Source: Corynebacterium glucuronolyticum DSM 44120 (GTDB taxonomy: Bacteria; Actinomycetota; Actinomycetes; Mycobacteriales; Mycobacteriaceae). Taken from it: a stretch of DNA of 64,000 bases. The stretch covers positions 682,001 through 746,000 of the forward strand of contig NZ_CP047452.1 of assembly GCF_030440595.1 (NCBI RefSeq), in the 5' to 3' direction. Shown here piece by piece: positions 1 through 8,371 of the stretch. The notes beneath the pieces were generated by a model that was not told the origin of the DNA, made no database searches, and saw nothing but the letters and a program-made list of their open reading frames with translations. The position numbers were made by a program, and so were the translations under genes. Positions within the stretch are counted from its first letter, which is position 1. The number at the start of each line of letters is the position of its first letter.

Positions 1-694
1 CACTGACCTCGCCGGTGACCCGGTCAGCATCGGGGACGAGGCGGTTGACGAGGGTGGACTTGCCCACACCGCTGTGGCCGATCAGCGCCGTAGTGTGGCC
101 AGCGACCACGCGTTCTACGTCGGCAAGGTCATCCTCCACCCCGGCAAGAATCACTTTCACGTCGAGATCGGCGAACTCCTCCGCAAACGGGGTGGGATCC
201 GTGAGGTCGGATTTAGTCAGGCACAGGATCGGCGTGATGTTTCCCACGAAGGCCGCGATGAGCGCCCGCGCCACAAACCCCGCGCGCGGCGGGGGATCAG
301 CGACGGCAGTGACGATGAGCAGTTGCTCCGCATTGGCAACGACGATCCGCTCGTACGGGTCGGTGTCATCGGCAGTGCGCCGGAGCACGGACGTACGGTC
401 CTCCAGTTTGACGATGCGCGCCAGGGTGTCCTTCTTACCACTCGTGTCGCCTACGAGCCCCACGCGGTCGCCTACGACGATAGTCGTGCGCCCTAGTTCG
501 CGCGCACGCATAGCGGTGACGGGTGCCTCCTGGCCATCGAGGATGACTCCCCACCGGCCACGATCCTTGGTGATGACCGTGCCGAATTTCGCGTCCTTGT
601 GGCTGGGGCGCTTCTTCGTCCGCGGACGGGAACCCTTGCCCGGGCGAATTTTGACATCCGACTCGTCGTAGCTGGAGTAGCTTCTACGCGGCAA
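1..694 (-). CDS. rsgA: Ribosome small-subunit-dependent GTPase RsgA (partial, C-terminus outside window)
   Basis: Circularly permuted GTPase that acts in late maturation of the 30S ribosomal subunit. About 231 codons are visible: a basic N-terminal tail, an OB-fold region, the G4-like LTKSD motif, and then the P-loop GHSGVGKST near the window edge, in the permuted order typical of RsgA. The C-terminal zinc domain would lie beyond base 1. The TTG start at 694 was chosen because GGGAGG sits 6 bases upstream and the frame then gives the basic MPRRSYSSYDESD start. The start overlaps the last codons of aroA (stop at 684), so the two genes are probably translationally coupled. The aroA-rsgA order is conserved in actinobacteria. 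Confidence 0.93.
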   Translation of the reverse strand, partial: MPRRSYSSYDESDVKIRPGKGSRPRTKKRPSHKDAKFGTVITKDRGRWGVILDGQEAPVTAMRARELGRTTIVVGDRVGLVGDTSGKKDTLARIVKLEDRTSVLRRTADDTDPYERIVVANAEQLLIVTAVADPPPRAGFVARALIAAFVGNITPILCLTKSDLTDPTPFAEEFADLDVKVILAGVEDDLADVERVVAGHTTALIGHSGVGKSTLVNRLVPDADRVTGEVS

Positions 695-1961
695 GGAGCG
701 CCTCCCACATTCGGGCAAAGTCGGGCATCGTCTTGGAGGTTGTTTCGATATTCTCCACGAACGTGTCCTTCACTTTCAGTCCAACGATGGCACCGGCAGT
801 GGCCATGCGGTGGTCCTCGTAGGAGCGCCACAGTCCACCCGTCATGGGGGCGGGCGTGATTGCGAGGCCATCAGCTAGTTCTTCGCAGCCACAGCCGAGG
901 TTTGTCAGTTCTGCAGTGAGGGCCTGCAGTCGGTCGGTCTCATGTCCGCGCAGGTGGGCGATGCCGGTCAGCCTCGACGGGGAATCGGCGAAGGCGCACA
1001 CAGCGGCGACGGTGGGGGTCAGTTCCCCCACAGCCGATAGGTCGGCATCGATCCCGTGGAGGACGCCAACGGCGGGCCCGGACACAGTGAGGGTGCCGTC
1101 GCTAGAAAGTTCGTGGGTACACCCCATCGCGTCGAAGATATGGCGGATATCGTCGCCGGGCTGCGTGGTCGTCGCAGGCCAGCCAGGCACACTCACGTGG
1201 CCGCCGGTAACGGCAGCTGCGGCCAGGAAGGCGGCCGCGTTGGAGAGATCGGGCTCGATGGTCACTTCGCCGCCGGCGTACTCCTGGTGAGGTACCGTCC
1301 ATGAATACGTGCCGGTTTCCTCATCGTGGTGCTGCGTGCCTACCACGCCGGCTGTGTGCAACATGTCGAGGGTCATCTCAATGTGGGGCAGCGAGGGCAC
1401 GGAGTCACCCGTGTGGATGACGGTGACACCGGCAGGAAAGCGTGCGCCGGAAAGCAACAAGCCGGAGACGAACTGCGAGGAGGCCGAGGCATCGATGCGG
1501 GCCGTGCCGCCTGTAATGGGGCCGGAGACCGTCATCGGCAGCGTCTCGCCCTCGACGTGTGCCCCGAGCTGTACCAGCGCATCGGTCATCGTGGACATGG
1601 GGCGGCGACGTGCTGCCTGGTCGCCGCCGATAAGCGTGGGGGTGGCGGACAAAGCCGCAACCGGCGGGACGAACCGCATGACCGTGCCTGCCAGTCCGCA
1701 GTCGACCCGTCCACCTCCTGTGACGGGGCCGGGGCGGACGGTGACCGTCGAGCCGTCGACGTCTACCTCGCAGCCGAGGGTGCGCAGTGCGTCGGCCATG
1801 AGGTCGCTGTCGCGGGAGGCGAGAGCGCCACGGATGACGGACGGCGAGGTCGCACCGGCGGCGATGATCAACGCGCGGTTGGTCATCGACTTGGATCCAG
1901 GGACGGTAACGGTGCCGTCGACGGGGGACGGATGATACGGGGCAGACCAAGAAGTGCTCAC
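684..1961 (-). CDS. aroA: 3-phosphoshikimate 1-carboxyvinyltransferase (EPSP synthase)
   Basis: Sixth step of the shikimate pathway: transfers enolpyruvate from PEP to shikimate-3-phosphate in the cytosol. The family signatures are present: GSKSMTNRALI near the N-terminus (substrate-binding Lys/Ser) and SYEDHRMA near the C-terminus. Length is 425 aa, normal for the family. The open frame extends upstream to 2045, but that would run into the divergent SRAP gene. I chose GTG at 1961 because a TAAGAT -10 hexamer lies 8 bases upstream (1975-1970), which is leaderless architecture. Downstream it overlaps rsgA by 11 bases. Confidence 0.95.
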   Translation of the reverse strand: MSTSWSAPYHPSPVDGTVTVPGSKSMTNRALIIAAGATSPSVIRGALASRDSDLMADALRTLGCEVDVDGSTVTVRPGPVTGGGRVDCGLAGTVMRFVPPVAALSATPTLIGGDQAARRRPMSTMTDALVQLGAHVEGETLPMTVSGPITGGTARIDASASSQFVSGLLLSGARFPAGVTVIHTGDSVPSLPHIEMTLDMLHTAGVVGTQHHDEETGTYSWTVPHQEYAGGEVTIEPDLSNAAAFLAAAAVTGGHVSVPGWPATTTQPGDDIRHIFDAMGCTHELSSDGTLTVSGPAVGVLHGIDADLSAVGELTPTVAAVCAFADSPSRLTGIAHLRGHETDRLQALTAELTNLGCGCEELADGLAITPAPMTGGLWRSYEDHRMATAGAIVGLKVKDTFVENIETTSKTMPDFARMWEALLAA

Positions 1962-1980
1962 AACCACTAATCTTAAACGT
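1962..1980. promoter_or_regulatory. Divergent leaderless promoters with overlapping -10 hexamers
   Basis: Only 19 bases separate the GTG of aroA (minus, 1961) from the ATG of the SRAP gene (plus, 1981). On the plus strand TAATCT (1968-1973) lies 7 bases before ATG. On the minus strand TAAGAT (1975-1970) lies 8 bases before GTG. The two hexamers cover almost the same base pairs. I see no convincing -35 elements. Confidence 0.55.
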
Positions 1981-2730
1981 ATGTGTGGTCGATTCGTGCT
2001 TTTCACTACCTCTGATGCCCTCCTTGAGGCAGCGGCAGACATCACCCCCTATGGTGAACTCCTCGCCCCGCATGGCACGCCGACGGAGCGCTACAACATC
2101 GCGCCGACGCAGAAGGTCGTTATCGTGCGCCCGTCGACGGCCGAGGAAACCACAGATCCCAAGGGCGCCGCGGTGCTTGAGCCTGCGCGCTGGGGCCTCT
2201 TCCCGTATTGGAAGAAGGATGATTCGGGGCCGACTCTTTTCAACGCGCGTGCTGAGACCGTGGCTGAGAAGCCGAGCTTTCGCGATGCCTTCAAGAAGAC
2301 GCGCTGCATCATCCCCATGGACGGCTACTACGAGTGGCACACGCAGGGGAAAACGAAGACTCCCTATTTCGTCCATCTCCCCGCTGCCACGCAGGGAACG
2401 GGCGCGCAAACAGCGGGCGGACGGGAAGACAGGCCACTGATGTGGGCTGCGGGGCTGTACTCCCACGGGTTGGGTCAGGTCTCCGCGACGATCATCACGA
2501 CCGCGTCGCTCGAGCCGATCGACTGGCTGCATCACCGGATGCCGAGGTTCCTCGCCGCAGACGAGGTAGAAATGTGGCTGGAGGGCGACGGGGAGGAGGC
2601 GCAGGAGCTCCTTGAGCCTACCCCTGAGGAGCTTCGCCGTACCTTCGTGACTACGGAGGTGGACACCCGCGTAGGCAACGTGAGAAACGATTTTCCGGAG
2701 CTCCTCGCCCCCGTGGGTCGGCTTTTGTAG
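1981..2730 (+). CDS. SOS response-associated peptidase (SRAP/YedK/HMCES family)
   Basis: SRAP proteins form a covalent thiazolidine crosslink between their N-terminal Cys2 and abasic sites in single-stranded DNA, protecting the lesion. The start at 1981 gives MCGRF, placing the catalytic Cys at position 2. The upstream in-frame extension would bury it and is rejected. Other family residues are visible: the Asn in YNIAPTQ, the Glu in MDGYYEWH, and the His in HHRMP. Length is 249 aa, typical. It is probably leaderless from TAATCT at 1968-1973. Its divergent placement against aroA matches mycobacterial order as I recall it. Confidence 0.93.
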   Translation: MCGRFVLFTTSDALLEAAADITPYGELLAPHGTPTERYNIAPTQKVVIVRPSTAEETTDPKGAAVLEPARWGLFPYWKKDDSGPTLFNARAETVAEKPSFRDAFKKTRCIIPMDGYYEWHTQGKTKTPYFVHLPAATQGTGAQTAGGREDRPLMWAAGLYSHGLGQVSATIITTASLEPIDWLHHRMPRFLAADEVEMWLEGDGEEAQELLEPTPEELRRTFVTTEVDTRVGNVRNDFPELLAPVGRLL

Positions 2731-2792
2731 GCTTGTCGACGCTCCGTCCTCACCGTTTGTTCACCTGCTCCCTGCCCCTCGGTCTAGGCGTG

Positions 2793-2888
2793 CGGGATCC
2801 CGTCAAAACGGGATCCCGTCAAAACGGGATCCGGTCAAAACGGGATCCGGTCAAAACGGGATCCCGCTAAAGCAGGATCCTGCTAAAC
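2793..2888. repeat. Six-copy 16-bp tandem repeat
   Basis: Six head-to-tail units of exactly 16 bp. Units 1 and 2 are CGGGATCCCGTCAAAA, units 3 and 4 carry CCGG for CCCG, and units 5 and 6 drift to CGCTAAAG and TGCTAAAC ends. Each unit contains a GGATCC core inside a short palindrome. It lies in the spacer between two convergent genes. Confidence 0.95.
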
Positions 2889-2988
2889 AGTGGCTGACCA
2901 GCTGAGGTAGCTACCTAGAAGGCTCGCGCAATGATGGCAGAGATCGCTGACCGGGGAGGCGACTGAAGGGGAGGCGGATGAGGGGAGG

Positions 2989-3468
2989 TTACTGAAGAAC
3001 GTCCGCTACCGTCGCCTTGGTGAGGGAAATATAGTCGGCGGGGGAAAGCTCAACGTCCAGGCCACGGCGCCCACCGGAGACTGCAATGGTGTCCCAGAGG
3101 GTGGCAGTCTCATCGAGGAAAACGGTCATCGGCTTCTTCGTCCCTAATGCGGTGATCCCGCCGGGGATATACCCGGTTGCGAGCTGCGCCTTGTGCGGAT
3201 CCGCCATCTCCGCGGACTTGACGCCCCATGCTTTCGCCACCTTCTTCAAACTCAAGTGGTGGGAGACCGGGAGAACCGCGATGGCTAACTCCTTACCGGA
3301 GGCAACAACCAGCGTCTTCATGATCTGGTCGGCATCCAGGTGGGTAAGCTGCGCGGCGGCGTTATCGCCAAAATGATCCTGGCCTGCAGGGAAGGTGTGC
3401 TGAGTGAACTCGACCTTCGCGTCTTGGAGAACTTCCAGTGCTTTTGTCGCTGCTTTATGGCCTGACAT
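2989..3468 (-). CDS. YbaK/EbsC-type aminoacyl-tRNA deacylase
   Basis: Single-domain trans-editing protein of the YbaK/ProX fold, expected to hydrolyse mischarged Cys-tRNA(Pro) or a similar aminoacyl-tRNA. The 159-aa product from ATG at 3468 ([13 protein letters not shown]) matches family length. It has the conserved core around KTLVV, the ALGTKKPM segment, and [13 protein letters not shown] near the C-terminus. The frame stays open upstream to 3879, but that part overlaps the divergent sigH and has no family similarity. Substrate specificity cannot be read from sequence alone. Confidence 0.88.
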   Translation of the reverse strand: MSGHKAATKALEVLQDAKVEFTQHTFPAGQDHFGDNAAAQLTHLDADQIMKTLVVASGKELAIAVLPVSHHLSLKKVAKAWGVKSAEMADPHKAQLATGYIPGGITALGTKKPMTVFLDETATLWDTIAVSGGRRGLDVELSPADYISLTKATVADVLQ

Positions 3469-3552
3469 AAGCCCATATTTTTCCACATCTCTACAATTGA
3501 TAAAAGACAGCCCACAGCCAACGAAGAGGCAAGAAAGGCAGAAACACGTAAC

Positions 3553-4155
3553 GTGGCAACGACGAGAACAGACCCAACGGACAAAAAGGCGCTGGAAGAG
3601 CGCTTTGAGCAGGAGGCGCTCCCGTTGCTTGACCAACTCTACGGTGGCGCGCTTCGACTCACCCGGAATCCCACAGATGCCGAGGATCTGGTGCAAGAGA
3701 CGTACATGAAGGCCTTCAAAAACTTCCACTCTTTTAAGCCGGGTACGAACCTGAAGGCGTGGTTGTACCGAATCATGACCAACAGTTACATCAACACGTA
3801 CCGGAAGCAGCAGCGGCGCCCGCTGGAGACGAGCGCCGACGACGTGACCGATTACCAGTTGCTGTCTACTTCCCAGCATGATTCCACCGGCTTGCAGTCG
3901 GCCGAGGTGGAAGCACTGAAGCGGATGCCGAATACCAAAATCACCGAGGCACTCAACGGCTTAAGTGAGGATAATCGCATGGTGGTTTACTACGCTGACG
4001 TGGAAGGACTCGCCTACAAGGAGATCGCCGAAATCATGGGAACACCCATCGGCACGGTGATGTCCCGTCTTCACAGGGGAAGAAAACAACTACGAAAGGC
4101 GTTAAAGGAAGTAGCGAAGGAACAGGGTATTTCAACAGGGAAGGCGAAGAAGTAA
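3553..4155 (+). CDS. sigH: ECF RNA polymerase sigma factor SigH (SigR family)
   Basis: Group IV (ECF) sigma factor of the SigH/SigR type that directs the thiol-oxidative and heat stress regulon. It carries region 2 ([19 protein letters not shown], then the -10-reading [19 protein letters not shown] helix) and region 4 ([18 protein letters not shown] with the [13 protein letters not shown] helix-turn-helix). The start is GTG at 3553. A TACAAT -10-like hexamer lies at 3492-3497. The stop overlaps the start of the next gene by one base (TAATG), coupling it to its anti-sigma factor. I saw no clear SigH-type autoregulatory promoter. Confidence 0.93.
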   Translation: MATTRTDPTDKKALEERFEQEALPLLDQLYGGALRLTRNPTDAEDLVQETYMKAFKNFHSFKPGTNLKAWLYRIMTNSYINTYRKQQRRPLETSADDVTDYQLLSTSQHDSTGLQSAEVEALKRMPNTKITEALNGLSEDNRMVVYYADVEGLAYKEIAEIMGTPIGTVMSRLHRGRKQLRKALKEVAKEQGISTGKAKK

Positions 4156-4463
4156 TGGCGGAGGATTTCATCCACGGCAATAAACTCCCGTGCGGCTGTG
4201 TTGATCACTCGAACCCGGAGGGGTGTGCATGCGAAGACTCGTACGCACTTTTGGCCGAGATTTTAGATAACGAGTGCACGGAGGAGAAAAGGCTGCTCCT
4301 TGAGCACCAGCTCGAGGCGTGCCCAGAGTGTTTTAGAATCCTGGGAATCGAAAAGGAAGTTCGGCGCCTGTTGCGTTCTTGTTGCTACGAGTCCGCGCCC
4401 TCTACGCTTCGCGAGCGCATCGTTACATCCATTCACGTCAGCTGGACGATCACCGAGGGATAA
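4155..4463 (+). CDS. rshA: Mycothiol-system anti-sigma factor RshA (ZAS family)
   Basis: Zinc-associated redox-sensitive anti-sigma factor expected to hold SigH inactive under reducing conditions and release it on disulfide formation. The diagnostic His-x3-Cys-x2-Cys motif is at H51, C55 and C58 (HQLEACPEC). Four more cysteines lie near the N-terminus (CGC, CAC) and a CC pair follows at about residue 75, an unusually high number for 102 aa. It overlaps the sigH stop by one base, the standard arrangement for this pair. Confidence 0.92.
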   Translation: MAEDFIHGNKLPCGCVDHSNPEGCACEDSYALLAEILDNECTEEKRLLLEHQLEACPECFRILGIEKEVRRLLRSCCYESAPSTLRERIVTSIHVSWTITEG

Positions 4464-5210
4464 CAACTGTCGCGTCGCTTCCCGTGCTGCTTTAAGCCGA
4501 CAGAGGCTACACGCGCCCGAGAAGTTACACGAAGTAGCGGGCCAAGGGGTCACGAGGAAGAAGCCAAATGTAGCTGGGCTACCCGCACCTCTACACCTCC
4601 ACGCCTCCGCACCCCCGGACTTTCATGCCTCCATACCGCTTTAGGTGGATGAGAACCACATTGGTTGTAAACCACCTGCAGTCGGTGTGAAGGCATTTTG
4701 TGTTGACCACCTCTATCCCCGCCGTGGGGTGCAAGAACATCCCGCCACACAGTCCGTCAACCCGCGAAGGGCCACGTTCGATGTTCCCGTGTATCCCGTG
4801 CAGCGCAAGCGGTCGTAGCAGTTCAGACGAAGGGAGGAGAGGACAGCACCATTTTCACCGCGCTCGTTAGCGCGTCCGCTGGAACGTCCGCTAGAGGTGG
4901 CAGGGCTGGAAGAAAAGCCTGCTAGGTAGAGTACGTTTGTTGAAAAAGGCACGTGTTGGAGCTGGCGGACATGCGCGAATTCTAAGGGCGAATGTGTTGC
5001 TAGGATGAAAATGTATCGCTTGTGAGGTTGTGTCGGCACCAGCTCCTGGCGAGGGTAGGTTTTCGCCGTCAGCGCCATTGGATCTTCGGGCTTCTGCTGT
5101 CTCGGCGCACCGACTTTCTTTGCCAGTGCTGAAATTAACCAACTGCCTCACCGACAGCGTACTGACCTGTCACGATGTGCCTTTGTTCCCTAGAAAAGGA
5201 GTCCTGAAAT
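4464..5210. other. 747-bp stretch without a recognisable gene
   Basis: Open frames here (for example minus 4713-5078) show no domain, no good ribosome-binding site and low-complexity composition, so I call none of them. The only functional signal I see is AAAAGGAG at 5194-5201, the ribosome-binding site of the next gene. Confidence 0.5.
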
Positions 5211-5504
5211 ATGTGGACTGCATTCGCGATCCTTGCCCCGGTTGTCTTCTTCCTGTCTGAACGCGGGGTGCTACGCAAACGCAGGAGCTCCCAAATATGT
5301 CTCGCCCTATTTACTGTGGGCGCAGTAGGGCTCGTGATCTGGCTCCAGCGTGTGCCACCGACCGACGGGGCGCTGTCGCATACCGCCGTGCCGTGGTGCT
5401 TCCTCCTAAATTTCTTTGCCACCGCCGCACCTTTCGCACTGGGACACCACAGAGCGTCGAAAAGCACAGACCTGAGCCAGAAGACGCAGAGGGAGAAGAA
5501 CTAG
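5211..5504 (+). CDS. Small membrane protein, unknown function
   Basis: 97-aa protein with three hydrophobic segments: about residues 2-16 (AFAILAPVVFFL), 27-45 (ICLALFTVGAVGLVIWL) and 61-76 (WCFLLNFFATAAPFAL). A short charged C-terminal tail follows. A good Shine-Dalgarno (GGAG, 9 bases before ATG) supports a real gene. I do not recognise the family. It stands alone between rshA and the convergent bL37/whiB1 genes. Confidence 0.6.
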   Translation: MWTAFAILAPVVFFLSERGVLRKRRSSQICLALFTVGAVGLVIWLQRVPPTDGALSHTAVPWCFLLNFFATAAPFALGHHRASKSTDLSQKTQREKN

Positions 5505-5601
5505 AGAAAGTACGGTGAGCACGTCTTGGCGCATAGTCGGCCTCGGTGGCTCATTGAGGCTAGCGGGCTCAGCGGGCTACGTCGGTCGGGCACAATGAAA
5601 A

Positions 5602-5635
5602 GCGGGCACTCAGCAGATAACTGCTGAGTGCCCGC
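5602..5635 (-). terminator. Rho-independent terminator of the bL37 gene
   Basis: Perfect 15-bp stem (GCGGGCACTCAGCAG and its complement) with a 4-base loop. On the minus strand it is followed by TTTTC, so it ends minus-strand transcription from bL37. Confidence 0.85.
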
Positions 5636-5646
5636 TGACGTACGGT

Positions 5647-5721
5647 TTAAGCGTTTGGCCGCTTTCCGTGGTTTGCGCCCTTCTTACGGCGATCGCGACG
5701 CTTGCGTCCACGCTTGCTCAT
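5647..5721 (-). CDS. Ribosomal protein bL37 (24-aa miniprotein)
   Basis: A 24-codon gene reading MSKRGRKRRDRRKKGANHGK then RPNA, starting at ATG 5721 and ending at TAA 5647. It closely resembles the actinobacterial large-subunit protein bL37 seen in mycobacterial ribosome structures, especially the invariant KRGRK start and NHGKRPN end. AAGGAG lies 7 bases upstream of ATG, and a strong terminator follows 12 bases after the stop. Length and charge (13 Arg/Lys) fit. Size-cutoff gene callers would miss it. Confidence 0.88.
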   Translation of the reverse strand: MSKRGRKRRDRRKKGANHGKRPNA

Positions 5722-5876
5722 AGTGGTCTCCTTTTTAAAAAACGTGAGTAAACATTGCTAGGCCCGGCCGATGCGTCCGAAGGCAAACATCTCGCGGGTG
5801 AAACTCCTGCCTACTCTAGTGGAAGGCAGGCGTTACGCCCAAATAGGGGGCCAAAACCGGTGGAGTACGTGATGTC

Positions 5877-6134
5877 TTAGATGGCGGCGGCGCGACGGCG
5901 ACCGCGGTTCTTGCGGCGACGGAGGGCACGACGCTCCTCCTCGCTCATGCCACCCCACACGCCGGCATCCTGGCCGGTCTCCAGAGCCCACTTGAGGCAC
6001 TGGGAGGTAACGGGGCAGCGGTTGCACACAACCTTTGCCTTTGCAATCTGTGCGAGAGCCGGGCCGGAGTTACCTACCGGGAAGAAGAGCTCCGGGTCCT
6101 CGTCGCGGCACACTGCCTGGTGGCGCCAATCCAT
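5877..6134 (-). CDS. whiB1: WhiB-family iron-sulfur transcription factor WhiB1
   Basis: [4Fe-4S] Wbl protein. WhiB1 is essential and nitric-oxide-sensitive in mycobacteria, and binds the primary sigma factor. Four cluster cysteines are at C9, C37, C40 and C46, followed by the GVWGG turn at about residue 58-62 and a basic DNA-contacting tail (RRALRRRKNRGRRR). The start is ATG at 6134, not the ATG at 6140, because GGAG then sits 8 bases upstream and the product begins MDWRHQ like mycobacterial WhiB1. 85 aa, normal length. The minus-strand order whiB1 then bL37 suggests growth-linked expression. Confidence 0.94.
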   Translation of the reverse strand: MDWRHQAVCRDEDPELFFPVGNSGPALAQIAKAKVVCNRCPVTSQCLKWALETGQDAGVWGGMSEEERRALRRRKNRGRRRAAAI

Positions 6135-6433
6135 AATCATTTCTCCTTTGTGGTTTTACTTAGGTTTTTCTCATGCAGCCAGTCTTACTTTTTCAAGCCC
6201 GGCTCTTTTATCCGGGCACACTGAATGCTCCCTGCTAAGGGAGGAAAACATCAACGTGTTCTCAGCGTCTGGTGGTTCGCACTAGCGTATCCATCGCCGC
6301 TTTGGGGCGACAACGATGACCACCGATGCTCAATCTGGTTTCCAGACTGTAACGGCGAATTGACATCCACCGCTTTGCGGTACTCGGCTATCTTGTCACG
6401 TCTGTCGCTAGAAAGCTAGAGTTATTTGCAAAA

Positions 6434-6449
6434 AGTGATAGAAATCACA
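6434..6449. promoter_or_regulatory. GlxR/CRP-type operator candidate upstream of whiB1
   Basis: AGTGATAGAAATCACA matches the GlxR/CRP consensus TGTGA-N6-TCACA with one mismatch, in the first base. It lies 300 bp upstream of the whiB1 start. In M. tuberculosis, whiB1 is a known CRP target, which gives the site context. The distance implies a long 5' leader if it acts on whiB1. Confidence 0.5.
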
Positions 6450-6518
6450 CAAAATGCGTCCATACTTTGAGTAACAAATCGTTAAACAGCCAGGTTAATG
6501 CCCCTAGCTCCATGCCAT

Positions 6519-6533
6519 GATTGTTTAACAATC
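6519..6533. promoter_or_regulatory. 15-bp inverted repeat of unknown factor
   Basis: GATTGTTTAACAATC is a near-perfect dyad (7-bp arms around one central base). It lies in the whiB1 upstream region about 70 bp beyond the GlxR-like site. No regulator can be named. Confidence 0.3.
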
Positions 6534-6843
6534 TAACCTACCGAATCGGAGGTTTAGGTATTTTTCGATCTCGAAAGTGCCTGGTCGCGCGGTCACGTAT
6601 CTTTATCCCTAAAGTTCTTAGGTGGACCTAACTCGAACGCCGTTTACCCCCCAAAATCGGGCGAAATACGCCCCAAAAAGGCTAGTTTTACCAAGGAAAG
6701 TAAAATCTTTGACGATTCTCAGATAAGTCACGCCGTGGTTAAGTTTTCCTAAGTAAAAGTGCGATGGGTGGTGAACATGGGTCTGGCGTACCGTCGGGTG
6801 CGTCCTGTATCCGTCTCGCCGAGTTGCTCACTGAACCACGTTG

Positions 6844-8040
6844 TTACAGGGGAAGGCTGTTTTCCAGAGCCTCGCCGATGACGTCGTCGAAGGGGTCTGA
6901 CGGATCGGCAATGACATCGAGGCAATCCGGGATCGAGGTTACAGTGAGGTGAGTCGTTTCAGGGGCTGACTCGCCGTCGATCTGCACCGGTAGGGGATCC
7001 ACGCTCGAGAGATGGATCGTTGATACATCGTCGAGGCGGAATTCGCGATCGTGAAAGTCAAACCCATGCAGGTATCGCCGTGCGACACCTACGGTGTGCA
7101 GGAGCGCCCCCAAGCCACCGACCCCAGAAATATCCTGCAACGCGTAGAGGGAAAGTGCTTTGTCAAGGCTTTGCTCCGGGTTGGTGATAATCGGAAGCGC
7201 ACCGGCGTACGTCCACGGGTTGGTGTTCGTCACAACGGTAAACGGAATATCGGGCAGTGTGACATCTCCCTCGTGGGGGGCGTCACCACGGTAGAGGTGG
7301 GAACCGCGTGTCGCTTCTTCCTCGTGCGCAGCGGTAGGGAAACGGTGTGCGCCTGATCGCGAGCTGGTCGAAGGAGCTTCGCCTTCGGCTGTGTCTTCTG
7401 TCGCTACGTCTTCAGTTGGGGGATCCTTGGGTGCAGTTGCGTGGAGCGCTTCCCCAGGGATCATGATGGAGATATTCGGTGGGAATCGGCGCAGCTGTCG
7501 CCAGGCTTTCGTGGCGATCACACCATAGACACCTGCGGTGGCTGAAATTCCGCGACCGCGGAGTTTCTCCATGCCCTTGATTACAGCCGCGTCCAACCCG
7601 AATCCGACGTTGACGATGAACCACCGCCCGGCGACGCGCCCGACGGGGAGTCGCCGTGTAGTACCAGAAGATAGGAGGCCAGCGAGCTTTCGAGCGGCTG
7701 CGCCCGGGTCGTTGGGGAAGCCTAGCGCGCGGGCGAAGACGTTGGCAGAACCGGAGGGGATTACGGCGAGACGGGGCAGTTCCTCGGGTGCTGGGCGGTT
7801 TTCCACATCCGGTCCAAGCAGGCCGTTAATGACCTCGTTGACGGATCCGTCGCCACCCATAATGATGACCACGTCTGCGTCCTCGCGTGTGAGTCCGCGA
7901 GCGATGTCCTCAGCGTGGCCGGCGTACTCCGTGAAGCAGGAGATGAGTTCCGTCGCCTCCATGAGTGCCGGGACTACCTCGCGGGGAACCTCGCCGTTAA
8001 GTGAGGTTGAGTTCGGGTTGGAGATTAAAAGGACCCTCAT
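6844..8040 (-). CDS. Diacylglycerol kinase-family lipid kinase
   Basis: ATP-dependent lipid kinase of the DagK/YegS/LCB5 superfamily, probably phosphorylating diacylglycerol or a related lipid at the membrane. The N-terminal nucleotide fold begins LLISNPNSTS, and the GGDGSVNEVINGLLG glycine-rich motif is at about residues 62-76. Then come the PSGSANVFAR segment and the NVGFGLDA motif of the C-terminal beta domain. A low-complexity Ser/Glu insertion at about 210-255 is unusual. A TAGGCT -10 hexamer (8053-8048) lies 7 bases before ATG 8040, so the transcript is probably leaderless. 398 aa, slightly longer than the usual 300-350. Confidence 0.87.
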   Translation of the reverse strand: MRVLLISNPNSTSLNGEVPREVVPALMEATELISCFTEYAGHAEDIARGLTREDADVVIIMGGDGSVNEVINGLLGPDVENRPAPEELPRLAVIPSGSANVFARALGFPNDPGAAARKLAGLLSSGTTRRLPVGRVAGRWFIVNVGFGLDAAVIKGMEKLRGRGISATAGVYGVIATKAWRQLRRFPPNISIMIPGEALHATAPKDPPTEDVATEDTAEGEAPSTSSRSGAHRFPTAAHEEEATRGSHLYRGDAPHEGDVTLPDIPFTVVTNTNPWTYAGALPIITNPEQSLDKALSLYALQDISGVGGLGALLHTVGVARRYLHGFDFHDREFRLDDVSTIHLSSVDPLPVQIDGESAPETTHLTVTSIPDCLDVIADPSDPFDDVIGEALENSLPL

Positions 8041-8371
8041 GACACACAGCCTATCTAATTTGTCGGTTTATGCGAGTTGTGGGCTTGCCTACGCAGGTCA
8101 CCGTACGTGAATTCGTCCCCTATCCTGCACTCTTCAGCGTGGAATTTTCCCAGGTGAAGTTTCCGTACATCGGGCACCGGATTCCGGAATGCGGTCGCGC
8201 TTGAGATAAAAATGGGTGCCCAAGAGGAGGATTACGACGTGTGGCGCATTTTCTTCTGTGCGGTGGAGGGCTTCTCCGTTGCCGGCCCCCACGCCATCCG
8301 CTGTTGTATTCGCACCGCTGTGCGGGCAGGCCGGTAATATGCGGTGTGTGAATGCACCGAAGGATAACGCT
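8041..8371. other. Divergent spacer with a -10 element
   Basis: 331 bases between the divergent lipid-kinase and membrane-protein genes. It contains the leaderless kinase promoter at its left edge and a TAATAT hexamer at 8335-8340, about 30 bases before the plus-strand start. Nothing else recognised. Confidence 0.4.

Larger units (their letters stand above)
6135..6843. other. Long leader/intergenic region upstream of whiB1
   Basis: About 710 bases between the start of whiB1 and the end of the lipid-kinase gene, both on the minus strand. It is AT-richer than its surroundings and holds a GlxR/CRP-like site, a GATTGTT palindrome and a small GGGCG hairpin (6659-6673). I see no coding potential. 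Confidence 0.5.

Noticed and set aside
1405..2535. 376-codon minus-strand frame across aroA and the SRAP gene
   Set aside because: It spans two well-supported genes on both strands and has the Arg/Pro-rich composition of a shadow frame.
2793..2888. CRISPR array
   Set aside because: Units are directly adjacent 16-mers without spacers, and no cas genes lie in the window. The same applies to the other repeat arrays.
3469..3879. N-terminal extension of the YbaK-like protein up to 3879
   Set aside because: It overlaps the divergent sigH start region and has no similarity to the family; ATG 3468 gives normal length.
4713..5078. 121-codon minus-strand frame in the gap after rshA
   Set aside because: No ribosome-binding site, no domain, and composition unlike neighbouring genes.
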